Positions 37,722 to 47,302 of a stretch of DNA of 64,000 nucleotides are shown here, one piece after another. The DNA comes from Pseudomonadota bacterium (GTDB lineage: Bacteria; Pseudomonadota; Gammaproteobacteria; Steroidobacterales; Steroidobacteraceae), in the NCBI GenBank assembly GCA_021843755.1, contig JAKBWB010000015.1, positions 1 to 64,000 of the forward strand, given 5' to 3'. The number at the start of each line of letters is the position of its first letter. Position 1 is the first letter of the stretch. Under the pieces are notes generated by a model, which saw nothing but the letters and a program-made list of their open reading frames with translations, did no database searches and had not been told where the DNA came from. Made by a program: the position numbers and the translations under genes.

Positions 37722-38768
37722 ATGACCGCCCGGGATTCCGTCCACGCCGAGCTGCGACTGCGCGATCAGCGCGGGCGCGTTCTGCATGACTTGCGTATAT
37801 CGGTCATGGACCGGTGCAATTTCCGCTGCCCCTACTGCATGCCCCGCGAGACGTTTCACGACGGCTATCGTTTCCTCGGCTCGCACGAACGGTTGTCCTT
37901 CGATGAGATCGTCCGCCTGGCCCGGCTGATGGTGCGGCTCGGCGTGCGCAAGCTGCGCCTGACCGGTGGCGAGCCGCTGCTGCGGCCGAACCTGACCGAC
38001 CTCATCGGCGATCTGACCGCCATCGATGGCGTCGAGGACGTTGCCCTCACGACCAATGGCACGCTTCTGGCCAAGCACGCCTTCGAGCTGCGCGCCGCCG
38101 GCCTGCACCGTGTCACGGTGAGCCTGGACAGCCTCGACCCCGAGGTATTTCAACGGATGAGTGGGGGGTTCGGCGGTCTCGAGGAGGCGCTCGGGGGTAT
38201 CGAGCAGGCGCGCCGCGCCGGCCTCGGGCCAATCAAGGTGAACGTGGTCGTGCAGCGCGGCCTGAACGATCACACGGTGGTGCAGCTATTGGAGCGCTTT
38301 CGGGGAACCGGCGTGATCGTGCGGTTCATCGAGTACATGGACGTAGGGAACCGCAACCATTGGCGCTCGGACGCCGTCGTCCACTCGAGCGAGCTGCTGG
38401 CCCGCATCGCGCGGCACTGGCCCCTCGAGCCCCTGCAACCGTCCTATCGCGGGGAAGTCGCGGAACGCTATGCCTTCACCGACGGAGGCGGCGAAGTGGG
38501 ATTCATCTCGTCGATCACCCAGCCTTTCTGCGGCGATTGCTCCCGTGCGCGTCTGTCGTCCGACGGCGTACTCTATACCTGCCTCTTCGCCACGCACGGG
38601 GTAGCGCTGCGCGACAAACTACGCAGCGGCGCCAGTGACGACAGCCTCCTCGATTTACTGCGCGCTACGTGGCGCGCGCGGTCGGACAATTACAGCGAGC
38701 AACGGCGGACGCGGCTGGCCGACGCCGCCGGGGAGCGTAAGGTCGAAATGTTCTATATCGGTGGCTGA
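37722..38768 (+). CDS. moaA: GTP 3',8-cyclase MoaA
   Basis: A 348-residue radical-SAM enzyme that starts molybdenum-cofactor synthesis from GTP. The SAM cluster motif CNFRCPYC (CxxxCxxC) lies near residue 31 and the second 4Fe-4S cluster binds in [19 protein letters not shown]. The C-terminus ends in Gly-Gly (FYIGG), the tail that enters the active site and is essential in known Moa[12 protein letters not shown] supplies the SAM-binding GGE. Stop and the moaC start share one base (TGATG), so the two are translationally coupled; MoaA product goes straight to MoaC. Confidence 0.95.
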   Translation: MTARDSVHAELRLRDQRGRVLHDLRISVMDRCNFRCPYCMPRETFHDGYRFLGSHERLSFDEIVRLARLMVRLGVRKLRLTGGEPLLRPNLTDLIGDLTAIDGVEDVALTTNGTLLAKHAFELRAAGLHRVTVSLDSLDPEVFQRMSGGFGGLEEALGGIEQARRAGLGPIKVNVVVQRGLNDHTVVQLLERFRGTGVIVRFIEYMDVGNRNHWRSDAVVHSSELLARIARHWPLEPLQPSYRGEVAERYAFTDGGGEVGFISSITQPFCGDCSRARLSSDGVLYTCLFATHGVALRDKLRSGASDDSLLDLLRATWRARSDNYSEQRRTRLADAAGERKVEMFYIGG

Positions 38769-39274
38769 TGGCGAAGCGGGCACTGTCCCATCTGGATCGC
38801 GAGAACCGCCCGACCATGGTGGACGTGGGCGTCAAACAGGTCAGCTTGCGCGAGGCACTCGCGGAAGCGCGCGTCAAACTGCCGCGGCCGGTCGCCGCCG
38901 CACTGCGCCGCAGTGGTCACCGAACACACAAGGGCCCGGTATTCGACACCGCAGTCATTGCGGGCGTGATGGCCGCCAAGCGCACCCATGAGCTGATCCC
39001 GTTCTGCCATCCGCTCGGGCTCGAGCATTGCTCGATCGAGGTCGACCAGCGCACGAGCGGAGAAATCCGCGTGCGCTGCCGTGTCGTGGTTCATCATCGC
39101 ACCGGCGTCGAGATGGAGGCGCTCACGGGAGCCTCGGTCGCCGCCCTGACGATATACGACATGTGCAAGGCCCTCTCGCACGACATCGAGATCGGTGGCA
39201 TCCGCCTATTGGAAAAAACCGGCGGCAAGCGCGCCTACAAGCGGATCGTCCGGCGCCCGGGGGGCCGCCGATGA
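38768..39274 (+). CDS. moaC: Cyclic pyranopterin monophosphate synthase MoaC
   Basis: A 168-residue MoaC, the second enzyme of cofactor synthesis. [43 protein letters not shown] and the catalytic [22 protein letters not shown] block are all present, including the lysine in the C-terminal [12 protein letters not shown] region. It rearranges the MoaA product into cyclic pyranopterin monophosphate. One-base overlap with moaA and four-base overlap (ATGA) with the next gene show tight coupling. Confidence 0.95.
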   Translation: MAKRALSHLDRENRPTMVDVGVKQVSLREALAEARVKLPRPVAAALRRSGHRTHKGPVFDTAVIAGVMAAKRTHELIPFCHPLGLEHCSIEVDQRTSGEIRVRCRVVVHHRTGVEMEALTGASVAALTIYDMCKALSHDIEIGGIRLLEKTGGKRAYKRIVRRPGGRR

Positions 39275-40131
39275 ACGGCGCGACGGCATCGGACGCGCCG
39301 CTGTACGGACTGGTGCTCGCCGGCGGGCACAGCAGCCGGATGCAGCGCGACAAAGCGACCCTCGAGTACCAGGGCCGCAGCCAGCTCGAGCGCACGATGG
39401 CGTTGCTCGACGGCCGCGTCGCACATGCCTTCGTGTCGGTGCGCGCCGCACAACAGACCGATTCCGGGCGGGCGCGCCATGCGCTCATCGTTGACGAACA
39501 GGAGGGCCTCGGCCCCTGTGGCGGCATTCTGGCCGCGCAGAGCCGCTATCCGCAGGCCGCGTGGCTGGTCCTCGCCTGCGACCTGCCTTTTCTGGACGGC
39601 CGCACGCTCGACCATCTGATCGTCGCGCGCGCACCCGAGCGCACCGCCACGGCTTATCGCTCGGCCCGCGACGGCCTGCCCGAACCCCTGTGCGCCATCT
39701 ACGAGCCGGCGAGCCGCGCCACGCTCTCCCGCGCGGTACAGGGCGGTCAGCGCTGCCCGCGCAAGTTCCTCATCGGCGCCGATGTCCTGCTGATCGACCC
39801 TCCCGACCCGCGCGCGCTCGAGAACGTCAACACGCCGGAGGAGTTCGAGCGAGTAAGCGCAGCGCTCGCAGGCCGCGCCGGCGCGGGCCCGAAGCGCATC
39901 GCCGTGCAGTATTACGCGTTGCTGCGCGAGCAGGCCCAATGCAGCGGCGAGTCGGTACGGACCGCCGCCGGCACCCCGAACGAGCTGTATCGCGAACTCC
40001 GTGCCCGCCATCCCTTCACGCTGCCGCCGCAGCTGCTGCGCGTGGCGGTCAACGCGGAGTTCGCGGAGTGGTCGCACCCGCTTGCCGATGGCGACACGGT
40101 GGTGTTCATCCCGCCGGTGGCGGGCGGGTGA
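39271..40131 (+). CDS. mobA-moaD: MobA-MoaD fusion: Moco guanylyltransferase joined to molybdopterin-synthase small subunit
   Basis: A 286-residue protein made of two complete enzymes. Residues 10-200 are MobA: the nucleotide loop [16 protein letters not shown] (the usual RMG reads RMQ), GPCGGILAA, the metal aspartate in ACDLPFLDG and NVNTPEEF. Residues 207-286 are a ubiquitin-like MoaD ([17 protein letters not shown]) ending PPVAGG, with the Gly-Gly tail free for adenylation and thiocarboxylation. MobA attaches GMP to Moco to make the guanine dinucleotide form; MoaD carries sulfur for dithiolene formation. ATG 39271 overlaps the moaC stop. No stop or frame change separates the halves, so the fusion is read directly. 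Confidence 0.9.
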   Translation: MNGATASDAPLYGLVLAGGHSSRMQRDKATLEYQGRSQLERTMALLDGRVAHAFVSVRAAQQTDSGRARHALIVDEQEGLGPCGGILAAQSRYPQAAWLVLACDLPFLDGRTLDHLIVARAPERTATAYRSARDGLPEPLCAIYEPASRATLSRAVQGGQRCPRKFLIGADVLLIDPPDPRALENVNTPEEFERVSAALAGRAGAGPKRIAVQYYALLREQAQCSGESVRTAAGTPNELYRELRARHPFTLPPQLLRVAVNAEFAEWSHPLADGDTVVFIPPVAGG

Positions 40132-40220
40132 GCGCGCGCGCGGGCACGCTGTCCGGGCCGGTTTCTACCGCCCGGGAAGGCCCGAGGCACGAGCCGCGCG
40201 GGGTTATTGCACGGATAGAC

Positions 40221-41753
40221 ATGGTCAACACGTTTCAATTCAGTCTCGAGCCGATCGATCCTTCCGCCCTGCGCGCCGCGCTCGCCAATCCGGCCTGCGG
40301 CGGCTACGCCAGCTTCGAAGGTTGGGTCCGCGATTGCAACGCCGGACGCGAGGTGCGGCGTCTTGAGTACGAGGCGTTCGAGGCTCTCGCGGTCAAGGAG
40401 GGCGAGCGAATCATCGCCGAAGCGATCGAGCGGTTCGGCATCGCGCGTGCCGCCTGCGTCCATCGTCTCGGCACGCTTGGAATCGGTGAGCTGGCCGTGT
40501 GGGTCGGCGCGTCGGCGCCGCACCGCCACGAGGCGTTTCTCGCCTGCCGTTACATCATCGACGCGGTCAAGCACCGCGTGCCGGTCTGGAAGAAGGAGCA
40601 CTACCGCGAGGGCGACTCCGGTTGGGTCAACTGCGAACGCTGCGCAAGCGAGGCGCCCGAAATGCACGGCGGCACTGAGGCGCACGCGCCGCCGGCGCTC
40701 GCGCCCGCCGCACCCGATTACTCCCGCCAGAGCGCTCTGCGGGAAGTCGGCGCCGCTGGACAGGCACGACTCGGCGCCTCGCGCGCGTTGATCGTCGGGT
40801 GCGGCGGACTCGGCGTGCCCGCCATGAGTTACCTGGCGGGCGCCGGCATCGGACGATTGGGTCTCGTCGACGCCGACCTGCTCGAGGCATCCAACCTGCA
40901 TCGCCAGCCGTTGTATGCGCTGCGGGATTGCGGGCGCCAGAAGGTGGAGCTCGCGGCCGAGCGGCTGCGCGCGCTCAATCCCGCGGTGGACGTGCGCACA
41001 TATCCCGTACGGCTCGATGCAGACAACGCTGCCGGGCTGGTGGCGGACTACGACGTCATCATCGAATGCACGGACAATATCGCGACCAAGCTGGCGCTGA
41101 ACGATGCATGTATTCGCGCCGGTAAACCAGCCGTATTCGCGAGCGTCTATCAATACGAGGGGCAGCTGCAGATCGTGCAGCCGGGCGGGCCGTGCCTGCG
41201 GTGTCTGTGGCCCGAAGCGGTGCGCGACGGGCTGGTGGGCAATTGCGCCGCAGCCGGCGTGCTGGGCCCGGTGCCGGGCACGCTCGGAACTCTGCAGGCG
41301 CTCGAGGCGTTGAAGCTGCTGCTCGACCTGCCCGGACAACTCACCGAGACGCTGTTGATCTTCGATCTTCTGACGCTGAACATCAGCCGCATCCGCACCC
41401 GGCGATCACCGCAATGCCCGCGGCACGCTCTGGCCGGGGACCGCGCGCCATTCGCCGCGAACGAGTCTGTCGAGCTCGAGTTCGAATCGCTGCATGAGGC
41501 GAGCGCCGCGGGCTACCTCATCGTCGACATACGCGAGCGGCGCGAGCAGGCGCTGCGGCCCGTCGCGGAGGTGCCAGTGCACTCGATTCCGATGAACGAG
41601 CTGCTCCATGGCGGCGCGGCTCTGCCGCCTGCCTCGAAGTACCTGCTGGTGTGCGCCGCCGGCGCGCGCAGCCTGGCGGCGGCGCATGAGCTGCGCGCGC
41701 GCGGGCGCGCTCCGATCTTCTCGCTGCGGGGCGGACTGGCCGCACTGGGCTAG
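40221..41753 (+). CDS. moaE-moeB: MoaE-MoeB-rhodanese fusion: synthase large subunit, MoaD activator and sulfurtransferase
   Basis: A 510-residue triple fusion. Residues 1-138 are MoaE, the large subunit of molybdopterin synthase, with the catalytic lysine block [14 protein letters not shown] at 115-128. A short Ala/Pro linker (about 145-166) follows. Residues 167-405 are a MoeB/ThiF-type E1 enzyme: [14 protein letters not shown] loop GCGGLGVP (193-200), ECTDN, and a zinc site with C325, C328, C399 and histidine at 402 in place of the usual fourth cysteine. Residues 418-510 are a rhodanese domain with its active cysteine C478 in [10 protein letters not shown]. It would adenylate MoaD, supply persulfide and complete molybdopterin in one chain. 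The C-terminal MoeB-rhodanese pairing is known (MOCS3-like); adding MoaE is unusual. Confidence 0.9.
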   Translation: MVNTFQFSLEPIDPSALRAALANPACGGYASFEGWVRDCNAGREVRRLEYEAFEALAVKEGERIIAEAIERFGIARAACVHRLGTLGIGELAVWVGASAPHRHEAFLACRYIIDAVKHRVPVWKKEHYREGDSGWVNCERCASEAPEMHGGTEAHAPPALAPAAPDYSRQSALREVGAAGQARLGASRALIVGCGGLGVPAMSYLAGAGIGRLGLVDADLLEASNLHRQPLYALRDCGRQKVELAAERLRALNPAVDVRTYPVRLDADNAAGLVADYDVIIECTDNIATKLALNDACIRAGKPAVFASVYQYEGQLQIVQPGGPCLRCLWPEAVRDGLVGNCAAAGVLGPVPGTLGTLQALEALKLLLDLPGQLTETLLIFDLLTLNISRIRTRRSPQCPRHALAGDRAPFAANESVELEFESLHEASAAGYLIVDIRERREQALRPVAEVPVHSIPMNELLHGGAALPPASKYLLVCAAGARSLAAAHELRARGRAPIFSLRGGLAALG

Positions 41754-43033
41754 GGTCTGATCTGGCCCGCCCCGCGCACGACGTATTTGTAGCTGGTGAG
41801 CTGCTCGACCCCGACCGGGCCGCGGGCGTGGAACCGATCGGTGGAGATGCCGATCTCCGCGCCCATGCCGAATTCCCCGCCATCGGCAAACTGCGTCGAG
41901 GCGTTGTGCAGCACGATCGCGCTGTCGACCTGCTGCAGAAAGCGCTCGGCAGTCCCCTGATTCTCGGTGACGATCGACTCGGTGTGCGCCGAGCCGTAAC
42001 GGGCGATGTGCGCGATCGCGCCCTCCACTCCGTCGACCACGCGCGCGGCGATGATCGCGTCGAGATACTCCGTATACCAGTCGTCCTCGCTCGCCGGCCG
42101 AATACGCGAATCGGCCGACTGCACGATCGGGTCACCGCGCACCTCGCAACCGGCCTCGAGCAGCGTGCGGACCACCGACACGAGGTGGGTTGCCACACAG
42201 GCCCGATCGATCAGGAGCGTCTCCGCGGCACCGCAGATGCCGGTGCGACGCATCTTGGCATTGAGAACGATGGCTTCGGCCATGTGCACATCGGCGTCCC
42301 GATCGACGTAGACATGGCAGTTTCCCTCCAGGTGGCCGATGACCGGAACGCGCGCCTCCGTCTGCACCCGCGCGACCAGGCTCTTGCCGCCACGCGGCAC
42401 GATCACATCAAGGTACTCGGTCATCCCGGCGAGCATGTAGCCCACTGCCGCCCGGTCGGTCGTGGGCACCAGTTGTATGCACTCGCGGGGCAGGCCGGCC
42501 CCGCCCAGGCCTTCGGTGAGACACCGATGGATCGCGGCGTTGGAGTGCGAGCTTTCCGAGCCGCCGCGCAGAATCACCGCGTTGCCCGATTTCACGCACA
42601 GCGCCCCGGCATCCGCTGTGACGTTGGGACGGCTCTCGTAGATGATGCCGATCACCCCGAGCGGCACCCGCACCCGCTGAATTTTCAGTCCATTGGGGCG
42701 CTGCCACTGCGCGGCGATGGTCCCGACCGGGTCGGGCAGCCGTATGATCGCTTCGATCCCGCCAGCCATCGCTTCGACCCGTGCCCGATCGAGCATCAGA
42801 CGGTCGAGCAGTGCCGCACCCAGGCCGGCGGCACGCGCCGCAGCGCGGTCACGCTCGTTGGCGGCGAGAATCGCGTCGGCATGCGCCCGAATCGCCTGTG
42901 CGGCGCGCGCGAGCGCCTCGTCCTTCATTGCGCTCGTGGCCTGCGCCAACACGGCGGCCGCGTCGACCGCGTTGCGGCCCAGGCGCTGCATGAGCGCGCC
43001 GAGACTCTCTTGTTCCTGCGAAGGAGTGGTCAT
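41750..43033 (-). CDS. proA: Glutamate-5-semialdehyde dehydrogenase (gamma-glutamyl phosphate reductase)
   Basis: A 427-residue ProA, second step of proline synthesis, reducing gamma-glutamyl phosphate with NADPH. Visible blocks: [53 protein letters not shown], the catalytic cysteine in [16 protein letters not shown], and [19 protein letters not shown]. Its start overlaps the proB stop by 4 bases. Its last base pairs overlap the end of the convergent MoaE fusion gene by 4 bases. Confidence 0.95.
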   Translation of the reverse strand: MTTPSQEQESLGALMQRLGRNAVDAAAVLAQATSAMKDEALARAAQAIRAHADAILAANERDRAAARAAGLGAALLDRLMLDRARVEAMAGGIEAIIRLPDPVGTIAAQWQRPNGLKIQRVRVPLGVIGIIYESRPNVTADAGALCVKSGNAVILRGGSESSHSNAAIHRCLTEGLGGAGLPRECIQLVPTTDRAAVGYMLAGMTEYLDVIVPRGGKSLVARVQTEARVPVIGHLEGNCHVYVDRDADVHMAEAIVLNAKMRRTGICGAAETLLIDRACVATHLVSVVRTLLEAGCEVRGDPIVQSADSRIRPASEDDWYTEYLDAIIAARVVDGVEGAIAHIARYGSAHTESIVTENQGTAERFLQQVDSAIVLHNASTQFADGGEFGMGAEIGISTDRFHARGPVGVEQLTSYKYVVRGAGQIRP

Positions 43034-44178
43034 GGGCTCGATGACTGCAGCAGCACCAGATCGTCGCGATGAATCAGCTCGTCGCGACCGCGAAATCCCA
43101 GTATGCCTTCAATCTCGGCTGACTTGTGGCCGAGGATCCTGGCGGCGTCACTGTCCGAGTAGGCGACGATGCCGCGCGCGACCTCGGCCCCCGCAGGCGA
43201 GAGCACGCTCACCGTGTCGCCGCGCTCGAACCGGCCGCGGGCGTTGATCACCCCGGCCGGCAGCAGACTGCGGCCGGCGCGCAGCGCGCGCAGCGCGCCC
43301 GCATCGATGGTCAGGGCGCCGGCCGGCCGCAGCGTACCCGCGATCCACTGCTTGCGGGCCGCGATCGGGGTCCCGCTCGGTCGAAACCAGGTGCAGCGCG
43401 CGCCCTGCTCGAGCCGGCGGATCGGATGATGCGGCCGCCCGGCGGCGATGCACAAATGACAGCCGGCCGCCACGGCAATGCGCGCGGCAAGGATCTTGGT
43501 TGCCATGCCTCCGGTGCCGAACTCGGAGGCGGAGCGGCCGCCCATGGCTTCGATCTGCGGCGTGATCCGGCGCACCTCGCTGATGAACTGGGCGTTGACG
43601 TCGAGAGTCGGATCAGCGGTGTAAAGCCCGTCGACATCCGACAGCAGGACGAGGCAATCCGCCCCCGCCATCTGTGCCACGCGAGCCGCGAGTCTGTCGT
43701 TGTCCCCATAGCGGATCTCGGCTGTCGCCACGGTATCGTTCTCGTTGATGACGGGCAGAACTCCGAGTCCGAGCAGCGTCTCGAGCGTGGCGCGCGCGTT
43801 GAGGTATCGCCGGCGGCGCTCACTATCTTCCAGAGTCAGCAGCACTTGCGCCACGGTAACCCGGTGATTCTCGAGCAACTCCTTGTACGCATGGGCGAGT
43901 CGAATCTGGCCGACCGCGGCCGCCGCCTGGCTTTCTTCGAGCCGCAACGGGCCCTCGAGCAACGATAACTGCCGGCGCCCGAGCGCGATGGCTCCGGAGG
44001 ACACGAGCAGCACCTGCTGACCTCTGCGGCGCAGACGCAACAGATCCTCGACCAGTGTCTCGAGCCAGCTGCGATTGAGCCGGCCGGTTCGGCCATCGAC
44101 CAGCAGCGCGGAGCCGACTTTGATGACGACGCGGCGTGCCTTGAGCAACGGGGAATGCGCAGACGCGGGGGGGGACAT
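43030..44178 (-). CDS. proB: Glutamate 5-kinase with PUA domain
   Basis: A 382-residue ProB catalysing the first, feedback-controlled step of proline synthesis. The kinase domain shows [47 protein letters not shown] and [15 protein letters not shown]-terminal PUA domain (about 280-370) contains [22 protein letters not shown] 44178 is chosen because the family starts about 10 residues before VVIKVGS; an ATG at 44259 would add 27 basic residues. A TATAGT box lies 10 bases ahead and no ribosome-binding site is visible. Forms the proBA operon. Confidence 0.95.
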   Translation of the reverse strand: MSPPASAHSPLLKARRVVIKVGSALLVDGRTGRLNRSWLETLVEDLLRLRRRGQQVLLVSSGAIALGRRQLSLLEGPLRLEESQAAAAVGQIRLAHAYKELLENHRVTVAQVLLTLEDSERRRRYLNARATLETLLGLGVLPVINENDTVATAEIRYGDNDRLAARVAQMAGADCLVLLSDVDGLYTADPTLDVNAQFISEVRRITPQIEAMGGRSASEFGTGGMATKILAARIAVAAGCHLCIAAGRPHHPIRRLEQGARCTWFRPSGTPIAARKQWIAGTLRPAGALTIDAGALRALRAGRSLLPAGVINARGRFERGDTVSVLSPAGAEVARGIVAYSDSDAARILGHKSAEIEGILGFRGRDELIHRDDLVLLQSSSP

Positions 44179-44187
44179 GCGAAAACT

Positions 44188-44193
44188 ACTATA
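44188..44193 (-). promoter_or_regulatory. Possible -10 box of proBA, near-leaderless
   Basis: TATAGT on the minus strand ends 9 bases before the proB ATG, so transcription would begin within a few bases of the start codon. The -35 region is poor and no Shine-Dalgarno sequence is present in between. Confidence 0.35.
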
Positions 44194-44300
44194 CGTGCGG
44201 CGGAGAATTCCCGCGAGTGCCGCGCGCCGTCGCCGTCGCGTTGCTCCCGGCCGGCACAACCCCTAAACTTGCGCGGCCGCCAAGTCAGAGGATCACATCG

Positions 44301-44627
44301 GTGAGCAGAGATTACGAACCGGTTCCCGGCCAGTGGTACGAGAACCTTGAAGATGAGGAATCATTCCGCGTGCTCAAAGTAGACGAGGACACCGAGCTGG
44401 TCGAGATCGAGCATCTCGATGGCGAGATCGAGGAGATGGATCTCGAGACCTGGCACGAGATGGATCTCGAGCAGACCGAGGAGCCCGAGGGCTGGGCCGA
44501 GGATGAGGATGAAGAGGATGAGGATGAGGATGAGGATGAGGAGGACTGGGATGAGGATGAGGACGACGAGGATGACGAGGATGACGAGGACTGGGATGAC
44601 GAGGACGAGGTGCAATCGGACTACTGA
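44301..44627 (+). CDS. Acidic repeat protein, DUF6763-like
   Basis: A 108-residue protein with a structured N-terminal part (RDYEPVPGQWYENLEDEESF, then VLKVDEDTELVEIEHLDGEIEE) and a C-terminal tail of about 45 residues composed almost wholly of Asp/Glu with tryptophans at intervals. The first part resembles a small gammaproteobacterial family of unknown function (DUF6763, from memory). The tail is encoded by near-perfect hexamer repeats of GAGGAT. GTG 44301 is preceded by AGAGGA. Function unknown; such tails can bind basic proteins or metal ions. Confidence 0.7.
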   Translation: MSRDYEPVPGQWYENLEDEESFRVLKVDEDTELVEIEHLDGEIEEMDLETWHEMDLEQTEEPEGWAEDEDEEDEDEDEDEEDWDEDEDDEDDEDDEDWDDEDEVQSDY

Positions 44628-44742
44628 TCCGAGCCGGCTCGCCTAGCGTTCACCGCATGATCACCCTGCACCCCACGGCACCACATGCCGCTGATGCCCG
44701 GGTGCAAGGATCCGCCCGGTATCGGGCCCGGGGAGGGGGCCC

Positions 44743-45795
44743 GTGAACCGAGGGCGCCACAGCGAAAGCTGGCTGCACGAGCAGGAATCCGCATGGCTGT
44801 ATCGGCGGGTTGCGGCAGCTGAGCCCGACGCGCACAAGCGGCAGCTATTCGAGCAGTTGGCCACTGCCGCTGAAGATCAGGCCCGCCGGTGGGAGGCCGC
44901 CGCAGCCCGCGACGGCGAGGCGCTGCCCGAGTCGCACCTATTTCACCCTTCCCTGCGCGACCGGATCGTCGCGCGGCTGCTCGGCTGGCTCGGCCCGCGC
45001 GCCATGCGATCGGTGCTGGCGGCAATGAAGCTGCGGGGACTGTCGGTGTACAGCGGCTCGGCCGTCGCGGGTCACGCCATGCCGACAACCGTATCGGACG
45101 TCGGTGCCCGCCATCGCCGAGGCTTGGGCGGCAACCTCCGTGCCACCGTGTTCGGCATCAGCGACGGTCTGCTCGCGAATGCCAGCCTGGTGATGGGTGT
45201 CTCGGGTGCCAGCGGCGCATCGGGCATCGTATTGATCACCGGCGCCGCGGGATTGCTGGCGGGAGCGCTGTCGATGGCGGCCGGGGAGTACGTTTCGGTC
45301 CGGTCCCAGCGCGAGATGTACGAGCACCAGATCGCGCTCGAGAAAGCGGAGATTGCCGAATATCCGGACGAGGAAGCCGAAGAACTCGCCTTGATTTATG
45401 CGGCGCGCGGCATGCCCCTGGAGCAGGCGCGCGACGTTTGCCGGCAGCTGATCGCGCGGCCCGACGATGCGCTCGACGTGCTGGCCCGCGAGGAGCTCGG
45501 CATAAGCGCCGATACCCTCGGCTCACCATTGAGTGCCGCAGCGGCGTCCTTCCTTTCCTTCGCCGTCGGCGCTGCCGTGCCGCTGCTGCCCTTCGTATTC
45601 GGTTGGGCGGGTGGGTCGGCCGTGTTGGCCGCCGCCGTGCTCACGGCCGCGACGCTGTTCGGTGTGGGCCTTGCGATCAGCCTGTTTACGGGTCGTCATG
45701 CGGTACGCGGGGGGCTGCGCATGGTGTTGATCGGCACCGCCGCCGCCACGGTGACGTATGCGCTGGGTCACACACTCGGCGTGGCCCTGCGTTGA
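44743..45795 (+). CDS. VIT1/CCC1-family transporter with N-terminal ferritin-like domain
   Basis: A 350-residue protein. Residues about 8-95 form a helical rubrerythrin/ferritin-like segment (QESAWLYRRVAAAEPD, then FEQLATAAEDQ). The C-terminal part is a VIT1/CCC1 iron/manganese transporter: GNLRATVFGISDGLLANASLVMG, the SMAAGEYVSVRSQREMYE block, and four further membrane helices to the end. Related proteins (MbfA-like) export iron using a cytosolic ferritin-like domain. In this copy the expected diiron ExxH motif is not evident at the second helix (EDQARRW), so the ferroxidase site may be altered. GTG 44743 is the start. Confidence 0.82.
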   Translation: MNRGRHSESWLHEQESAWLYRRVAAAEPDAHKRQLFEQLATAAEDQARRWEAAAARDGEALPESHLFHPSLRDRIVARLLGWLGPRAMRSVLAAMKLRGLSVYSGSAVAGHAMPTTVSDVGARHRRGLGGNLRATVFGISDGLLANASLVMGVSGASGASGIVLITGAAGLLAGALSMAAGEYVSVRSQREMYEHQIALEKAEIAEYPDEEAEELALIYAARGMPLEQARDVCRQLIARPDDALDVLAREELGISADTLGSPLSAAAASFLSFAVGAAVPLLPFVFGWAGGSAVLAAAVLTAATLFGVGLAISLFTGRHAVRGGLRMVLIGTAAATVTYALGHTLGVALR

Positions 45796-45877
45796 GCGGG
45801 CCGCTCTTTCACCCGGCTCATGCTCTGAGGCATAGTCCCGTCACAATGAGTCCATTTCCCCAGAGGGGCGCGTGCCG

Positions 45878-47302
45878 ATGAAAGCCGCGCCGCAGTCCGC
45901 ATTGCTCGCTCGACTGGAGCACCTGCTCGGTGCCGGCGGGGTGCTGACCGCCGAATCCGACACCGCGCCCTTGCTCACCGACCAACGGGAACTGTATCGG
46001 GGCAAAGCGGTTGCGGTCGCCCTGCCCGACACCGCACCGCGCGTGGCGGCGGTGCTCGCGCTGTGCAACGAAACGGGAGTTGCGGTCGTGCCGCAAGGCG
46101 GCAACACCGGCTATTGCGGCGGCGCCACCCCGGATGAGAGTGGCGCACAGCTGCTCGTATCGCTGCGGCGCCTGAATCGCATCCGCGCAGTCGACGCGCT
46201 GAACTACTCCCTGGTCGCCGAAGCCGGCTGCGTGCTCGCGGACGTGCAGCGGGCTGCCGAGGAGGCGGATCGCTTCTTCCCGCTCAGCCTCGGATCCGAG
46301 GGAACGTGTCAGATCGGCGGAAATCTCTCGACCAACGCCGGCGGCTTGCATGTACTGCGCTACGGCATGATGCGCGATCTGGTGCTCGGACTCGAGGTCG
46401 CGCTTGCCGATGGCCGGTTGCTGAGCGCGCTGACCACCCTGCGCAAGGACAACACCGGCTACGACATCAAGTCGCTGTTTCTCGGCGCCGAAGGCACGCT
46501 CGGTATCATCACCGCCGCCAGCCTGAAGCTCTATCCGCGCATGAGCGCCGCGGCGACGGCGTTCGCGGCCATCCGCGATCCGCGCGCCGCGGTACAACTG
46601 CTCGCTCGGCTGCGCGAGGCAAGCGGCGAGCGGGTGAGTGCGTTTGAGCTCATTCCGCGCCTTGCCGTGGAACTGACCACCCGGCACATACCCGGGGTGC
46701 GCGATCCGCTCGATGCACCGCACGCCTGGTACGTGCTGTGCGAACTCACCTCCGCGCGCCCCGACCGGCTCGATACCATCCTGACAGAGTCTCTGGAGCA
46801 GGCGCTCGGCGCGGGGCTGGTGGCGGATGCGGCTCTGGCCCGCAACGAGGGCGAGCGCGCGGGATTCTGGAAGCTGCGCGAGACCATCCCCGAGGCGCAG
46901 CGGCGCGATGGCGCCAGCCTGAAGCACGATGTGGCCGTACCGGTCGCGGCAATCGCGCAATTCATCGAGCGCGCCGGCGAGTGGGTGCGCGCCAACGTTC
47001 CCGACGGCCGGCTGATCGCCTACGGCCACGTCGGCGACGGCAACCTGCATTTCAATCTGAATCAGGCACCGGGCGCGGACCGCGCGGCGTTCCTGGCGCG
47101 CGGCGAGGCGATCAAACGCGTCATCCACGACATGGTCGTGCGCGAGTTCGGCGGCAGCTTCAGCGCCGAGCACGGCATCGGCCGGCTGAAGGTCGGCGAA
47201 CTCGAGCGCTACGCGCCGCCGGTCGAGCTGGATCTGATGCGCGCCATCAAGCGCGCCTTCGATCCCAACGGCATCCTGAACCCGGGCAAGGTGTTGCGAT
47301 GA
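45878..47302 (+). CDS. FAD-binding oxidoreductase (D-2-hydroxyglutarate / D-lactate dehydrogenase family)
   Basis: A 474-residue flavoprotein of the VAO/PCMH fold. The FAD-binding PQGGNTGYCGGATP lies near residue 70 and the SLGSEGTCQIGGNLSTNAGG loop near 140. The C-terminal domain has HDVAVPVAAIAQF, AYGHVGDGNLHFNL with metal-binding histidines, and SFSAEHGIGRLK. It oxidises a D-2-hydroxyacid, most likely D-2-hydroxyglutarate (often tied to serine synthesis) or D-lactate/glycolate; substrate cannot be fixed. AGAGGGG lies 9 bases before ATG 45878. It overlaps the next gene by 4 bases (ATGA). Confidence 0.87.
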   Translation: MKAAPQSALLARLEHLLGAGGVLTAESDTAPLLTDQRELYRGKAVAVALPDTAPRVAAVLALCNETGVAVVPQGGNTGYCGGATPDESGAQLLVSLRRLNRIRAVDALNYSLVAEAGCVLADVQRAAEEADRFFPLSLGSEGTCQIGGNLSTNAGGLHVLRYGMMRDLVLGLEVALADGRLLSALTTLRKDNTGYDIKSLFLGAEGTLGIITAASLKLYPRMSAAATAFAAIRDPRAAVQLLARLREASGERVSAFELIPRLAVELTTRHIPGVRDPLDAPHAWYVLCELTSARPDRLDTILTESLEQALGAGLVADAALARNEGERAGFWKLRETIPEAQRRDGASLKHDVAVPVAAIAQFIERAGEWVRANVPDGRLIAYGHVGDGNLHFNLNQAPGADRAAFLARGEAIKRVIHDMVVREFGGSFSAEHGIGRLKVGELERYAPPVELDLMRAIKRAFDPNGILNPGKVLR

